Notes: a model not told the origin generated them from the letters alone. Shown: positions 40,717 through 49,833, numbered from the stretch's first letter. The stretch: DNA of 51,018 bases from Pseudoramibacter faecis (GCF_036289405.1 NZ_JAYFFI010000014.1:1-51018); one strand, 5' to 3'. Translations and numbers: made by a program.

Positions 40717-42228
40717 ATGATTGAGTTTAAGCATGTATCTTTTACGTATGACTCGCGCGGGAAACAGGAGTATATCCATGAAACAGATGACTTGCACGAC
40801 ATCAATTTGACGGTGAATGACGGGGAATGCGTCCTTCTCTGCGGGAAAAGCGGATGCGGAAAGACCACGATGACGCGACTTGTGAATGGGCTTGTCCCGC
40901 ATTTTTATCCCGGCAAGCTGACCGGGGAAGTTCTGCTTGACGGGCGAAACGTTCCGGAAATGCCAATGTACGAAACGGCGTCTCTTGCCGGTTCGGTATT
41001 TCAAAACCCCAAGACGCAGTTCTTTAACGTGGATACAGACAGCGAGATTGCCTTCGGCGTAGAAAATCAGGCATTGCCAAGGGAACAGATCGAGAAAAAG
41101 GTGGCTGCCTCCGCAAAGGACCTGGAAATTGAAAATCTGCGCGGAAGAAATATTTTCTCTCTTTCAGGAGGAGAAAAGCAGAAGATTGCTTTTGCGTCCG
41201 TATACGCCATGAACCCCCGCGTCTATCTGCTGGATGAACCGTCATCCAATCTGGACATGGAGACGGTAGCCGCTTTAAGGGCTCATCTCAAGATGCTTAA
41301 GTCTCAGGGAAGGACCGTTTTGATCGTCGAACACCGTCTATATTATCTGACGGGCATCGCTGACCGGATCATTGTATTTGAGGAGGGGCAGATAAAAAAG
41401 GGTTACTCTGCCAGTGAGTTCCTGGCCTTGACGGATGAAGAGCGCCGGGTCATGGGCCTTCGAACGACGGACTTGCGAAAAGAGGCTCCCGAAGTAATCG
41501 CGGGGGAAGAACGGGAAACGAGGCTGGAGCTGAAGGGCGTTTCCCTGTTCTACAGGAAAGAACCTGTGATCGGGAATATCAGCGTAAAAATTTCACGGAG
41601 CGAGGTGATTGCGCTTGTTGGGAAAAACGGCGCAGGCAAAACAACATTTTCACGGGCCCTTTGCGGATTGCATAAAGGGATCAAAGGGGATTATTTATGG
41701 GACGGCAGGGTCATCCCCAGGAAGAAACGGCAGAAAATTTCCTATATGGTCATGCAGGATGTGAATTATGAGCTCTTTGCAGAGAGCGTAGAAGCAGAAT
41801 GCTCCTTCGGAATAAAGAACCCGGATTCAGCCGTAGTCGCAAAAACGATGGATGCGCTGGAACTGACACCCTTTATCAAACAACATCCCGGTACGCTTTC
41901 CGGTGGACAAAAGCAGAGAGTAGCCGTCGCCGTGGGGCAGGTCTGCAAAAAAGAACTGATCGTCTTTGACGAGCCTACCAGCGGGCTGGATTATGAAAGC
42001 ATGGCAAGGGTCGCTAAAATTGTCCGCAGCCTTTCCGAACAGGGTAAAATCATATTTGTTGTTACGCACGATTATGAATTTCTTTGCAGGACATGCAGCC
42101 GTATGCTCGTTCTTTCCGACGGTGAAATATGCCGCGATTTAAAATGCCGTGCAGACAACAAGAAACAGATGAGACAGCTGTTCTTTTCCGCCACAGCTGA
42201 AATCAAGGAAGGAGATCCGTTTGGATAA
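40717..42228 (+). CDS. ECF-type double ATPase
   Basis: This 503-residue protein has two ABC domains. The first has GKSGCGKTT, LSGGEKQK and YLLDEPSSNLD. The second has GKNGAGKTT, LSGGQKQR and IVFDEPTSGLD. The domains and linker resemble those of the gene at 9927-11360, so the fusion is a stable feature of this transporter type. It powers the S-T membrane pair. The ATG follows the T-component stop after three bases, and the stop overlaps the TTG start of the following half-transporter by eight bases. Confidence 0.88.
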   Translation: MIEFKHVSFTYDSRGKQEYIHETDDLHDINLTVNDGECVLLCGKSGCGKTTMTRLVNGLVPHFYPGKLTGEVLLDGRNVPEMPMYETASLAGSVFQNPKTQFFNVDTDSEIAFGVENQALPREQIEKKVAASAKDLEIENLRGRNIFSLSGGEKQKIAFASVYAMNPRVYLLDEPSSNLDMETVAALRAHLKMLKSQGRTVLIVEHRLYYLTGIADRIIVFEEGQIKKGYSASEFLALTDEERRVMGLRTTDLRKEAPEVIAGEERETRLELKGVSLFYRKEPVIGNISVKISRSEVIALVGKNGAGKTTFSRALCGLHKGIKGDYLWDGRVIPRKKRQKISYMVMQDVNYELFAESVEAECSFGIKNPDSAVVAKTMDALELTPFIKQHPGTLSGGQKQRVAVAVGQVCKKELIVFDEPTSGLDYESMARVAKIVRSLSEQGKIIFVVTHDYEFLCRTCSRMLVLSDGEICRDLKCRADNKKQMRQLFFSATAEIKEGDPFG

Positions 42229-43978
42229 AACTCGGGAAAAACCAATCAAATTGCTTCTTAAATGGGCAGGCAGCGATAAATGGTACTTGTTTGCTTCTGT
42301 TTTGTGTGCATTCTTGAGCGGACTGTTTGTAATCGGACCGTATGTCGGCATTTATCGCCTGATGGACGCCGTCCTGCTTGGAACGCTGACAAGGCAGATC
42401 CTGGCGGACTGTATCGTCCTGGTAACCGTCACAACCATTCTTCGCACGGTCCTGCTTGGTCTGTCCGGTGTGCTCTCGCATAAAGGTGCTTATAACGCCC
42501 TGTTTAAGGTGCGCTGCATGATTACAGAACACCTGGCGAAGGTTCCGCTTGGATACGTCAATGAGCGGAGCACAGGCGAAATCAAAACCGTCCTGAATGA
42601 GAGCATTGAGAAGTTAGAGTTATGTCTTGCACATAATATTCCGGAACTTGTCAGCTATCTTACCGGTCCTATCGTCATTTTTGTTTATCTCATGACGGTG
42701 AATGTCCCGCTGGCGCTTATTTCCTTGATTCCTCTTCTTTTGGATATTCCGGTGATGATGGCGGTGTTTAAGAAAATGTCTGATATGCTGCCGGAGGCCA
42801 ATGCATCCCTTGCCGGCTTCAATTCCGTCATGGTGGAATATGTCCGCGGAATGCGTCTGATCAAGGCATACCGGATGGGCAGCCAATCATTCAAAAAGTT
42901 CAGAGAAGCCGTTCTTGATGAAAACCGAGCGTGGAACAAGATTTCGAAAAAGACTGCCCCTTTGTATGCCGTATTCATCCTGTTGCTGGAGTCCGGGCTT
43001 TTGATGATTGTTCCCCTGGGCGGGCGGCTGTTCCTGCGGGGGGCTGTCACAGCCAGCGTATTTCTTCTGTTTGCCTATATCGGCTCATTGTATTTGACGG
43101 AATTGCTTCCGCTTCAGCAGCTTTCCGGCAATTTCGCGCAGGCGTTTAGCGGCATTACAAAAGCAAAAGAAATCCTGGAGCTTCCGATCTTTGAAGGCGG
43201 GGACGCTTTTCCTGAAAACCATGATATTGCACTAAAAGGTGTGCGCTTTTCGTATGACGGGAAAACAAGCGTACTTGAAAATTGCAGCCTATGCATTCAA
43301 GATGGCGAAAAGATCGCCGTTGTAGGTGCATCCGGAGCGGGAAAAAGTACGGTTGCCGCTCTGATCGCGCGTTTTTATGACGCGGATGACGGAGAGGTTC
43401 TGATTGGAGGGAAAAATGTCAAAAGCATTCGATATGAAGCGCTTCTTGAACAGATATCTCTTGTCTTTCAGAAGACTTTCCTGACGCAGGATTCTGTCCT
43501 TGACAATATCCGCATGGGGATGAATGCCTCTTTGGAGCAGGTGCGGGAAGCCGCAAAAGGAGCACAAATTGACGATTTCATCATGTCCCTCCCCGATGGA
43601 TATGATACGAAAGTCGGAAGTTACGGATCCCGCTTTTCGGGCGGGGAAAAGCAGCGGATCGCCATTGCAAGAGCCATTTTGAAAAATGCGCCGATCCTTA
43701 TTTTGGACGAAGCGACGAGCGCCGCCGATCCGGAAAATCAGCTGGAGATCGACAAGGCGATCCGAAACCTGTGCAAAGGGAAAACCGTCGTCATCATTGC
43801 CCATCGGCTGAGTGTGGTCGGAATGTGCGACAAGGTTGCAGTGGTAGAGAATCGTACGATTTCAGATATCGGCACACATGACGAGCTGCTTTCGCGCAAC
43901 AGATACTACCAAAGGAGCTGGGAAAGCTATGAATCGGCAAGGAATATCACCTATGGGAAAGGAGGAAGCGGCAGATGA
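42221..43978 (+). CDS. ABC half-transporter, A-type subunit
   Basis: This 585-residue permease-ATPase fusion has membrane helices in the first 310 residues, with SHKGAYNALFKVR and STGEIKTVLNESIEKLE as in the A-type gene at 1617. The ATPase has GASGAGKST, FSGGEKQR (phenylalanine instead of leucine in the signature) and ILDEATSAADPE, a D-loop with Ala-Ala. It begins with TTG behind AAGGAAGGAG, inside the end of the double-ATPase gene. It overlaps the next gene by four bases, so the two form a probable heterodimer. Confidence 0.88.
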   Translation: MDKTREKPIKLLLKWAGSDKWYLFASVLCAFLSGLFVIGPYVGIYRLMDAVLLGTLTRQILADCIVLVTVTTILRTVLLGLSGVLSHKGAYNALFKVRCMITEHLAKVPLGYVNERSTGEIKTVLNESIEKLELCLAHNIPELVSYLTGPIVIFVYLMTVNVPLALISLIPLLLDIPVMMAVFKKMSDMLPEANASLAGFNSVMVEYVRGMRLIKAYRMGSQSFKKFREAVLDENRAWNKISKKTAPLYAVFILLLESGLLMIVPLGGRLFLRGAVTASVFLLFAYIGSLYLTELLPLQQLSGNFAQAFSGITKAKEILELPIFEGGDAFPENHDIALKGVRFSYDGKTSVLENCSLCIQDGEKIAVVGASGAGKSTVAALIARFYDADDGEVLIGGKNVKSIRYEALLEQISLVFQKTFLTQDSVLDNIRMGMNASLEQVREAAKGAQIDDFIMSLPDGYDTKVGSYGSRFSGGEKQRIAIARAILKNAPILILDEATSAADPENQLEIDKAIRNLCKGKTVVIIAHRLSVVGMCDKVAVVENRTISDIGTHDELLSRNRYYQRSWESYESARNITYGKGGSGR

Positions 43979-45684
43979 CAGACAAAAATCTTTTCCGAAA
44001 GAACCCTCCATTTTACCGCGGTCTGATATTGACCGTTTTGGAAGGGCTGCTTTCCGGAAGCAACTATATTGTCCTTTACGCGGTGCTTAAAATGTTGTAC
44101 GACGGATCTGCCGACATGAGGAGCATCCTTCGCATGTCCTGCCTCGTCGGGGCTATCTTTGTGATACGGCTTGCCATTTACAGCATTGGTTATACACAGA
44201 GCCAGATCGGCGGCGCTGAGGTGTCTAAAAATATCCGTCTCGGCCTTGGCGATAAGCTGAGGAGGGTTCCGCTATCCAGCTTTACGGAAAAACGCGAGGG
44301 GCAATATATCAATATCATGACGGCGGATGTAAACAGTTATGAACAGATTCTGACGCACAAGCTTGCCGCCCTTGTGAAAAACGGGATTTTGGCCGTGATC
44401 GTGATTACCTTTATCTGTGTTCTGTATTTTCCGGCTGCGGTCATCCTGATGCTTTCCCTTCTTCTGCTGATCCCTGAAATGTGGCTGTCGTTTCGAATTG
44501 TGAAAAAGTACGGGGCGGAGAAGAATTCCGTTACGGCGGAAGCCGTAGGGCAAATCGTCGAGTACATTGACGGAATCCAGACCTTCCGGTCCTATGGAAT
44601 GGGTGGTACTAAAAACAGGAACACAACGGATGCCATGCGAAAATTCAGCACAGTCAGTTATCAGTATGAGGCACACGGCATTCCGGTTAATTTCACTTTC
44701 AACATTGTAAATTGGCTTACCGTTCCGCTTGTTATGTGGATCGGATTCATTCCGTGGCAGTCCGGAAACATCCATGCAATCAGTTTCCTGTTTCTGTGCA
44801 TGATGCCGATGGTTTTGGCAAAGCTGACCGCTTCGATTTCGGTTGACCTGTTCAGTTACAGGAATCTATTGATATCAAAGACAAACATTCAAAACGTGTT
44901 GGCAGAAAATGAAGAATCGAAAAGCAAAGATGTTTTTTCTCCAAAAGAGCACGGCATCTCATTTCATGATGTGTCGTTTTCTTATGTGCAGGGGGAACCT
45001 GTTCTGAAAAAAATGAGTTTCTCAATACCGGATCGCAGGCTAACCGCAATCGTGGGAGACTCCGGATCGGGCAAATCAACGATTCTGAATCTGATTGCGA
45101 AGTATTATGATCCGGAAAGCGGAGAAATTGACATCGGAGGGCAATCGATCCGCCATGTCAATGCAGAAGACGTGCTGGATATGATCTCAATGGTGGATCA
45201 GGACACGTTTCTGTTTAATGACACAGTACGGGAAAACATACGCCATGCAAAACCTTCCGCTACAGATGAAGAAATAGAAAAAGCCTGCAAAGAAGCAAAC
45301 TGTGACACATTCATCCGCAAAATGGAAAAAGGCTATGATGCGCTTATCGGCGAGAATGGAAATCTGCTCTCCGGCGGTGAACGGCAAAGACTTTCGATTG
45401 CCCGTGCCATATTGAAAAACAGCCCGATTCTGCTTCTTGATGAGGCGACATCCTCTTTGGACATTGAAAATGAATTGGCTGTAAAACAGGCAATTTCAAA
45501 TCTTCTACAAGAAAACAAGACCGTTGTGATGATTGCTCACACATTGTCTATTATAAAAAACGCCGATCAGATCCTCGTGGTGGCCGGCGGAAAAGTAGCG
45601 GAGTCCGGAACCCACGAGCAGCTTTTGGCTCTGGGCGGCAAATATACCGCGATGTGGAAGGCCGAACAGCTTATCACGGCATAG
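43975..45684 (+). CDS. ABC half-transporter, B-type subunit
   Basis: This is a 569-residue permease-ATPase fusion. ATGA overlap with the preceding gene shows coupling. The ATPase has GDSGSGKST, LSGGERQR and LLLDEATSSLD, all canonical, unlike the partner's altered D-loop. Heterodimers with one degenerate and one normal site are common among exporter-fold ABC proteins. It ends the operon; a DtxR-type gene follows after 42 bases. Similar B-type subunits are at 3376 and 6489. Confidence 0.88.
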   Translation: MTDKNLFRKNPPFYRGLILTVLEGLLSGSNYIVLYAVLKMLYDGSADMRSILRMSCLVGAIFVIRLAIYSIGYTQSQIGGAEVSKNIRLGLGDKLRRVPLSSFTEKREGQYINIMTADVNSYEQILTHKLAALVKNGILAVIVITFICVLYFPAAVILMLSLLLLIPEMWLSFRIVKKYGAEKNSVTAEAVGQIVEYIDGIQTFRSYGMGGTKNRNTTDAMRKFSTVSYQYEAHGIPVNFTFNIVNWLTVPLVMWIGFIPWQSGNIHAISFLFLCMMPMVLAKLTASISVDLFSYRNLLISKTNIQNVLAENEESKSKDVFSPKEHGISFHDVSFSYVQGEPVLKKMSFSIPDRRLTAIVGDSGSGKSTILNLIAKYYDPESGEIDIGGQSIRHVNAEDVLDMISMVDQDTFLFNDTVRENIRHAKPSATDEEIEKACKEANCDTFIRKMEKGYDALIGENGNLLSGGERQRLSIARAILKNSPILLLDEATSSLDIENELAVKQAISNLLQENKTVVMIAHTLSIIKNADQILVVAGGKVAESGTHEQLLALGGKYTAMWKAEQLITA

Positions 45685-45726
45685 AAGGGGATTCTCTTGT
45701 GTTCTTATTTGGAAATGAGGAATACC

Positions 45727-46070
45727 ATGAAACTTCATACTTCTGGTGAGGATTATCTGAAAACAATCTATATACTTCAAAAGAGTAAGGAAATGGTGCG
45801 CTCCGTCGATGTAGCAGCGTACATGGGCGTTTCAAAACCAAGTGTCAGCCATGCGGTCAAGCTCTTGCAAGAGGGCGGCTTTATCGTGATGAACGATGAC
45901 TACACGCTGCACCTGACTGATTCGGGTCAGGAAATTGCAAAAAGCTCTATGAGCGCCACCAGTATTTTGCGGAGCAGCTTACCGGAGCAGGGGTTGACGC
46001 CGGTACCACCGAGGCAGAAGCCTGTAAAACGGAGCACACGATCAGTGATGATTCCTTTTAGAAGCTCAAG
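45727..46070 (+). pseudogene. DtxR/MntR-type metal-dependent regulator, broken
   Basis: The frame begins MKLHTSGEDYLKTIYILQKS and has the winged-helix VRSVDVAAYMGVSKPSVSHA with the wing MNDDYTLHLTDSGQEIA. In the next codons a lost base in an A-run shifts the frame. The other frame reads LYERHQYFAEQLTGAGVDAG, then EACKTEHTISDDSF, the metal-binding part with Glu-Cys and His, and hits TAG at about 46050. The DNA-binding half is intact but the dimer and metal-binding parts are lost. A natural partner for the GTTAG-N6-CTAAC boxes would be such a protein, but this copy probably cannot act. ATG follows GAGGAAT. Confidence 0.8.
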
Positions 46071-46149
46071 AGACAGGAACAAAAAAACGTGTCCGTTTGC
46101 AGATCCCTGTGACCTCAAGTCGGGCACGGAAAGAGGCCCTTGATTTGAC

Positions 46150-46338
46150 ATGGCCGAACAGAAGAAGCGGGTGATTTGTCCCGTGTGTGGGAGAAAGACC
46201 CGGATAAAAATCCACAAGGATACGGTATTGATAAACTTCCCACTTTTCTGTCCTAAGTGCCGGAAAGAAACGCTGATCGATCTGAAACAAGGAAATATCA
46301 TCATCAAAGGGCCAGACGCTAAGACGCAGAGCCGATGA
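46150..46338 (+). CDS. Cysteine-rich KTR-domain protein
   Basis: This 62-residue protein has two Cys-Pro-x-Cys knuckles: VICPVCGRKTRIKI and LFCPKCRKETLIDLKQGNII. It belongs to the small KTR-domain family (named for the Lys-Thr-Arg after the first knuckle), probably a zinc ribbon. Such genes are frequent in Firmicutes mobile elements. It ends at a hairpin. A 3' fragment of the same gene lies at 38075-38170, before the AraC gene, so the transport cassette is bracketed by KTR sequences in direct orientation. Confidence 0.8.
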   Translation: MAEQKKRVICPVCGRKTRIKIHKDTVLINFPLFCPKCRKETLIDLKQGNIIIKGPDAKTQSR

Positions 46339-46369
46339 TCGACAGTCAATGACCGCCATCATCGGCTCA
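46250..46369 (+). repeat. Direct repeat (right copy), left copy at 38075-38202
   Basis: From CTAAGTGCCGGAAAGAAACG through GGACGCTAAGACGCAGAGCC and the hairpin GATGATCGACAGTC, the sequence is nearly identical to 38075-38202 (several single-base differences and a three-base insertion on the left). Both copies point the same way and enclose about 8 kb with AraC, ECF, ABC and DtxR genes. Confidence 0.8.
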
Positions 46370-46395
46370 TTTCATTATACGGAGATTGTTTGCTT

Positions 46396-46521
46396 ATGAA
46401 AAAGGCTGTTAGAGCCAGAACGGAAAGGGCGGCTCCGCCACCTCGGAATAATCATATTCTTTTCAAAAGCTCGGATGAAGTTGTTGATTCCGAATTTGCT
46501 TGCACGCTGAGCTCTTTCTAA
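46396..46521 (+). CDS. Possible 41-residue ORF of unknown origin
   Basis: ATG at 46396 follows GGAGATTGTTTGCTT and gives MKKAVRARTERAAPPPRNNH and 21 more residues. No family recognised; it may be a leftover of the mobile element. The stretch 46522-46640 after it holds nothing but the left end of the ISLre2 remnant. Confidence 0.25.
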   Translation: MKKAVRARTERAAPPPRNNHILFKSSDEVVDSEFACTLSSF

Positions 46522-46640
46522 TTTAATGTTTAATGGCTAGAGTAAAGTTTTTGTAGGGAAATCAAAGACAAGAAGAAAGCACCTGTTTATGTTAGGATAC
46601 TGTTTGCGAAATAGTTCCGGCATAAAGGGAGGCGCTTTCT

Positions 46641-47208
46641 TTGATTAAAAGTATAACGCAGTTTCAGACAGATGGTGTAAAAAAACTGGATCAGGTCTTC
46701 CTGAACTGCTCGGAAGGGAAAGAAGAAAAGGATGGCAGAGGAAGCGTTCGATAAGATCCTTGCCGTTACAGAAAGCGAAAGCAAACGGAGAACAGTCGAA
46801 ACGGCAAAGGGCTGTATCCTTGGCAACTGGGCAGGGATCATGGAGTCATTGAAAGAAAAAGAGAACTACCGCGGATGCAGCGCGGAAGGACATATCAGTC
46901 GTGTGTTTTCTGACCGTATGAGCAGCCGTCCGCTCGGATGGAGCCGAATAGAGGCGGATAAGATGTCGCGTCTCCGGATCTATCGTGAGAATAAAAGAGA
47001 CATATTGGAACTGGTGCGTTATCAGAAAGAAGTACTGCCGAAAGCAGCCGGAGCAGAGGACATGGTGCTGTCGTCGGTGCAGGTCATGAAGAAGGCCGGA
47101 ACGCTGAGAAAGAAGTATGGCGATCTGGTAGATGTGCCGGTCTACAGCATACCTTATTCACAAATCAAAAAGATTGCAGCATTGAAGAATCATATCTGGG
47201 GATTGTAA
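46641..47208 (+). pseudogene. ISLre2-family (UPF0236) transposase, internally deleted
   Basis: TTG start behind AAGGGAGG reads IKSITQFQTDGVKKLDQVFL, the N-terminus of ISLre2 transposases. After about 28 codons the sequence jumps, in a shifted frame, to the C-terminal part (AEEAFDKILAVTESESKRRT, GCSAEGHISRVFSDRMSSRP, GWSRIEADKMSRLRIYRENK), ending at 47208. Roughly 300 residues with the catalytic acidic residues are missing. A full gene would be about 450-480 residues. Confidence 0.8.
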
Positions 47209-47400
47209 GGAACAAGAGAATCGATTATAGTGATGACGCCGCACTAGTATGGATGACACATCAGGGATATGCTGCCTGCTCGATTCCTACAATTACTTTA
47301 CGCCGTCCGCACCTCCCGGACTTGATTCCGATATTGAAGTATAAGGAAATCAGGCAATCGGGTACAGTCTGCAACCCGGGAGGGCGGCTCCGGAAAACAG
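47209..47400. other. Gap between the IS remnant and lysS
   Basis: No gene is supported. Short open frames exist on the plus strand (HQGYAACSIPTITLRRPHLP) but are not recognisable; they may be the remaining right end of the ISLre2 element. Composition changes to backbone-like GC at about 47.45 kb. Confidence 0.35.
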
Positions 47401-47434
47401 AAAAAGCCCTGAGAGGTTGATTTCTCAAGGCCTT
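47401..47434 (-). terminator. Terminator of the lysS transcript
   Basis: On the minus strand AAGGCCTTGAGA pairs with TCTCAGGGCTT around AATCAACC, followed by five T. Confidence 0.65.
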
Positions 47435-47552
47435 CCTAAAGCAAATGTGTGATTGTTTTTCTTTTGCACGGTTTATGGCACCGTTTGATGTAAGATTCCG
47501 GCGCTTTCTCCGTTCCTGCAAGTCCCTGCGGCCGCCGGATTTTTCGCTGTTT

Positions 47553-49028
47553 TCACTTGTCGACTGGCTTCATCGTCGGGAACAAAATCACGTCGCGGAT
47601 GCTGCTCTGTCCGGTGAAGAGCATCACCAAGCGGTCGATGCCGATGCCCAGGCCGCCGGTCGGCGGCAGGCCGACTTCCAGCGCCTTGATGAAGTCCGCG
47701 TCGTAGGGATGGGCTTCGTCGTCGCCGCCGGCTTTCTTCGCCATCTGCGCTTCAAAGCGGGCTTTCTGATCGGCCGGATCGTTGAGCTCGGAAAAAGCAT
47801 TGGCGCATTCGGCACCGTCGATATAAAGCTCGAAACGCTGGGTGTAGCGCGGATCATCCGGATCTTTTTTCGCCAGCGGCGAAGTTTCCACCGGGTGCAT
47901 CGTCACGAAGGTCGGCTGGATCAGTTTTTCCTCGCAGGTTTCGTCAAAGACTTCGGCCATGATCTCGCCCACCGTCTCAAGATCGGCCACATCGACCTCC
48001 AAGCCTTCGGCGGCCGCCTTCGCCTCGGCCGGATCCGTCATGCTGTCAAAGTCGACGCCGGTCACTTCCTTCACGATATCCACCATGCGCGCGCGGCGGA
48101 AGGGCTCTCCCAGATGGATCACCTGATCGTCGTAGGCGACATCGGTGGTGCCCAGAATTTTGTCGGCCAGATCATAATAAAGGTCCTCCACCATGTTCAT
48201 CACGTCGACGTAATCCGCATAGGCTTCATAGGTTTCGAGCTCGGTGAATTCCGGGTTGTGGGTCGGGTCCATCCCCTCGTTGCGAAAGACCCGGGAAAGC
48301 TCATACACCTTGCTGAAGCCGCCGACAATCAGCCGTTTCAGCGGCAGCTCCAGGGCAATCCGCAGATACATCGGAATGTCCAGCGTGTTGTGATGGGTGA
48401 TGAAGGGGCGAGCGTTGGCCCCGCCGGCCAGATTGTTAAGCACCGGCGTTTCCACCTCGAGGAAGCCGCGGTCATCCAGGAAGCGGCGGATCTCGGTGAT
48501 GATTTTCGAGCGGGTCACAAAGACGTCGCGCACCTCGGGATTGACAATGAGATCGACGTAGCGTTCCCGATAGCGGATATCCGTATCCTTCAGGCCGTGG
48601 TATTTTTCCGGCAGCACCTGCAGTGATTTGGACAGCAGGGTGAAGGCGCGCACCCGCACGGAAATCTGCCCGCGCTGGGTTTTAAAGAGCTCGCCCTTGA
48701 TGCCGACGATATCCCCGATGTCGACCTTTTTGATCTGATCGTAATCCGGCAGCAGATCTTTCTTCAAAAAGAGCTGAATGCGACCGCTGCTGTCGAGCAG
48801 ATCGTAAAAGCCAACCTTGCCCTGGCCTCGTTTGGCCATGATGCGCCCAGCCAGACTCACGTTCTGGCCTTCGTGGGCTTCAAAGTTATCGGTCAGCTCG
48901 GCGGCCGTATCGGTCACATCGTAGCTGGTGATCTCATAGGGGTTCTGGCCGGCTTGTTGCAGCTCTGCAAGTTTATCCCAGCGCACCTGAATCACGTCGC
49001 TGGTTTTCGGTTGATTGTTGTTGGACAT
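47553..49028 (-). CDS. lysS: Lysyl-tRNA synthetase (class II)
   Basis: This 491-residue enzyme has an N-terminal OB-fold anticodon-binding domain (about residues 50-150: SLAGRIMAKRGQGKVGFYDL) and the class II catalytic core. Motif 1 lies near EVETPVLNNLAGGANARPFI, motif 2 is RVFRNEGMDPTHNPEFTELE, and motif 3 is GLGIGIDRLVML near the C-terminus. It charges tRNA-Lys in the cytoplasm. ATG at 49028 follows CGGAGAA; an upstream in-frame start at 49070 overlaps the greA stop but has no site. It is transcribed after greA, a conserved pair in Firmicutes. Confidence 0.95.
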   Translation of the reverse strand: MSNNNQPKTSDVIQVRWDKLAELQQAGQNPYEITSYDVTDTAAELTDNFEAHEGQNVSLAGRIMAKRGQGKVGFYDLLDSSGRIQLFLKKDLLPDYDQIKKVDIGDIVGIKGELFKTQRGQISVRVRAFTLLSKSLQVLPEKYHGLKDTDIRYRERYVDLIVNPEVRDVFVTRSKIITEIRRFLDDRGFLEVETPVLNNLAGGANARPFITHHNTLDIPMYLRIALELPLKRLIVGGFSKVYELSRVFRNEGMDPTHNPEFTELETYEAYADYVDVMNMVEDLYYDLADKILGTTDVAYDDQVIHLGEPFRRARMVDIVKEVTGVDFDSMTDPAEAKAAAEGLEVDVADLETVGEIMAEVFDETCEEKLIQPTFVTMHPVETSPLAKKDPDDPRYTQRFELYIDGAECANAFSELNDPADQKARFEAQMAKKAGGDDEAHPYDADFIKALEVGLPPTGGLGIGIDRLVMLFTGQSSIRDVILFPTMKPVDK

Positions 49029-49069
49029 ATTTTCTCCGTGCGTTGAATTTTGTGTCGATGACGGCCTCA

Positions 49070-49531
49070 TTACCGGTGAATGTCTAAAATTTCGTAGGTC
49101 ACCACGCCGCGGGGCACTTCGATTTCCACCACGTCACCGGCCTGGCGGCCCATCAGCCCTTCGCCCACCGGGGAAGCGTTGGAGAGTTTTCCTTCTTTGA
49201 TATTGGCCTCCGCCGAGCCGACAATCTGATATTCCAGGTTTTTTCCGGCTGTCGCCACCTTGACGTAGCTGCCGATCCCGACGATGTCCGTCTGGACCTC
49301 TTCCACCACCTTCACGTGATGAATCTGATGCTCCAGCTCCTTGATCCGGCCTTCCACAAAGCTCTGTTCGTTTTTCGCCTCATCGTATTCGGAGTTTTCC
49401 GATAAATCGCCGTAGCCCCGGGCGGTGCGCAGCTTCTCGATGACCTCGTAGCGGGTGACGGTCTTGAGCTGCTCCAGCTCCGCCTTCATTTTTTCCAGAC
49501 CTTCCTGGGTGACAATCATTTCTTCGCTCAT
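49070..49531 (-). CDS. greA: Transcription elongation factor GreA
   Basis: This is a 153-residue protein. It has an N-terminal coiled coil (VTQEGLEKMKAELEQLKTVT, then ARGYGDLSENSEYDEAKNEQ), where the DLSENSEYD tip reaches the RNA polymerase active site, and a C-terminal globular domain (YQIVGSAEANIKEGKLSNAS, SPVGEGLMGRQAGDVVEIEV). It rescues stalled transcription by stimulating cleavage of backtracked RNA. ATG at 49531 follows AGAGGAAAACC. The 41 bases between it and lysS have no terminator, so the two are co-transcribed from the promoter at 49599-49627. Confidence 0.95.
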   Translation of the reverse strand: MSEEMIVTQEGLEKMKAELEQLKTVTRYEVIEKLRTARGYGDLSENSEYDEAKNEQSFVEGRIKELEHQIHHVKVVEEVQTDIVGIGSYVKVATAGKNLEYQIVGSAEANIKEGKLSNASPVGEGLMGRQAGDVVEIEVPRGVVTYEILDIHR

Positions 49532-49598
49532 GGTTTTCCTCTTTTGCTCTGGTTTTTCGCATAAAAAAAAGATCTCGGTGATCCTTTTCATTTTGTAT

Positions 49599-49627
49599 AT
49601 TATAGTGATTCCCCGATGAAAAGTCAA
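49599..49627 (-). promoter_or_regulatory. Promoter of greA-lysS
   Basis: On the minus strand TTGACT (49622-49627) and TATAAT (49599-49604) are separated by 17 bases, about 70 bases before the greA start. The region 49628-49833 upstream shows no supported gene. Confidence 0.75.
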
Positions 49628-49833
49628 TTGATTTCCGCGTCAAAAGCGGTTCAGGCCACGTTCATGCTGTCTGGCGGTTTGCGGCGGATCGATGGGGGCA
49701 TCCAAGATAAAAAGCAGCTGATCTGCTTCAAGACCGGCTGCTTCGTGCACCGCTATGATAGCCCGCGGATACTCAGGTTTCACAGCAAGAGCGACCGCAC
49801 TTTTGCGAACAATCACCGGATTGGCCTTCCGCA

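Larger units (their letters stand above)
31087..47210. mobile_element. Accessory island with Tn1549-like fragments, cargo cluster and IS remnant
   Basis: Between a backbone hypothetical gene and the lysS terminator lie remnants of a conjugative element (replication-protein tail, DUF5348, PcfB, CHAP protein), a methyltransferase cluster, a full ECF/ABC cassette, a DtxR pseudogene and an ISLre2 remnant. No integrase, relaxase or att sites were seen, so the block looks like an immobile leftover of one or more insertions. Borders are approximate. Confidence 0.65.

Noticed and set aside
47445..48626. A 393-codon plus-strand frame opposite lysS
   Set aside because: It is the antisense shadow of lysS, whose motifs are unmistakable; no ribosome binding site or known domain.
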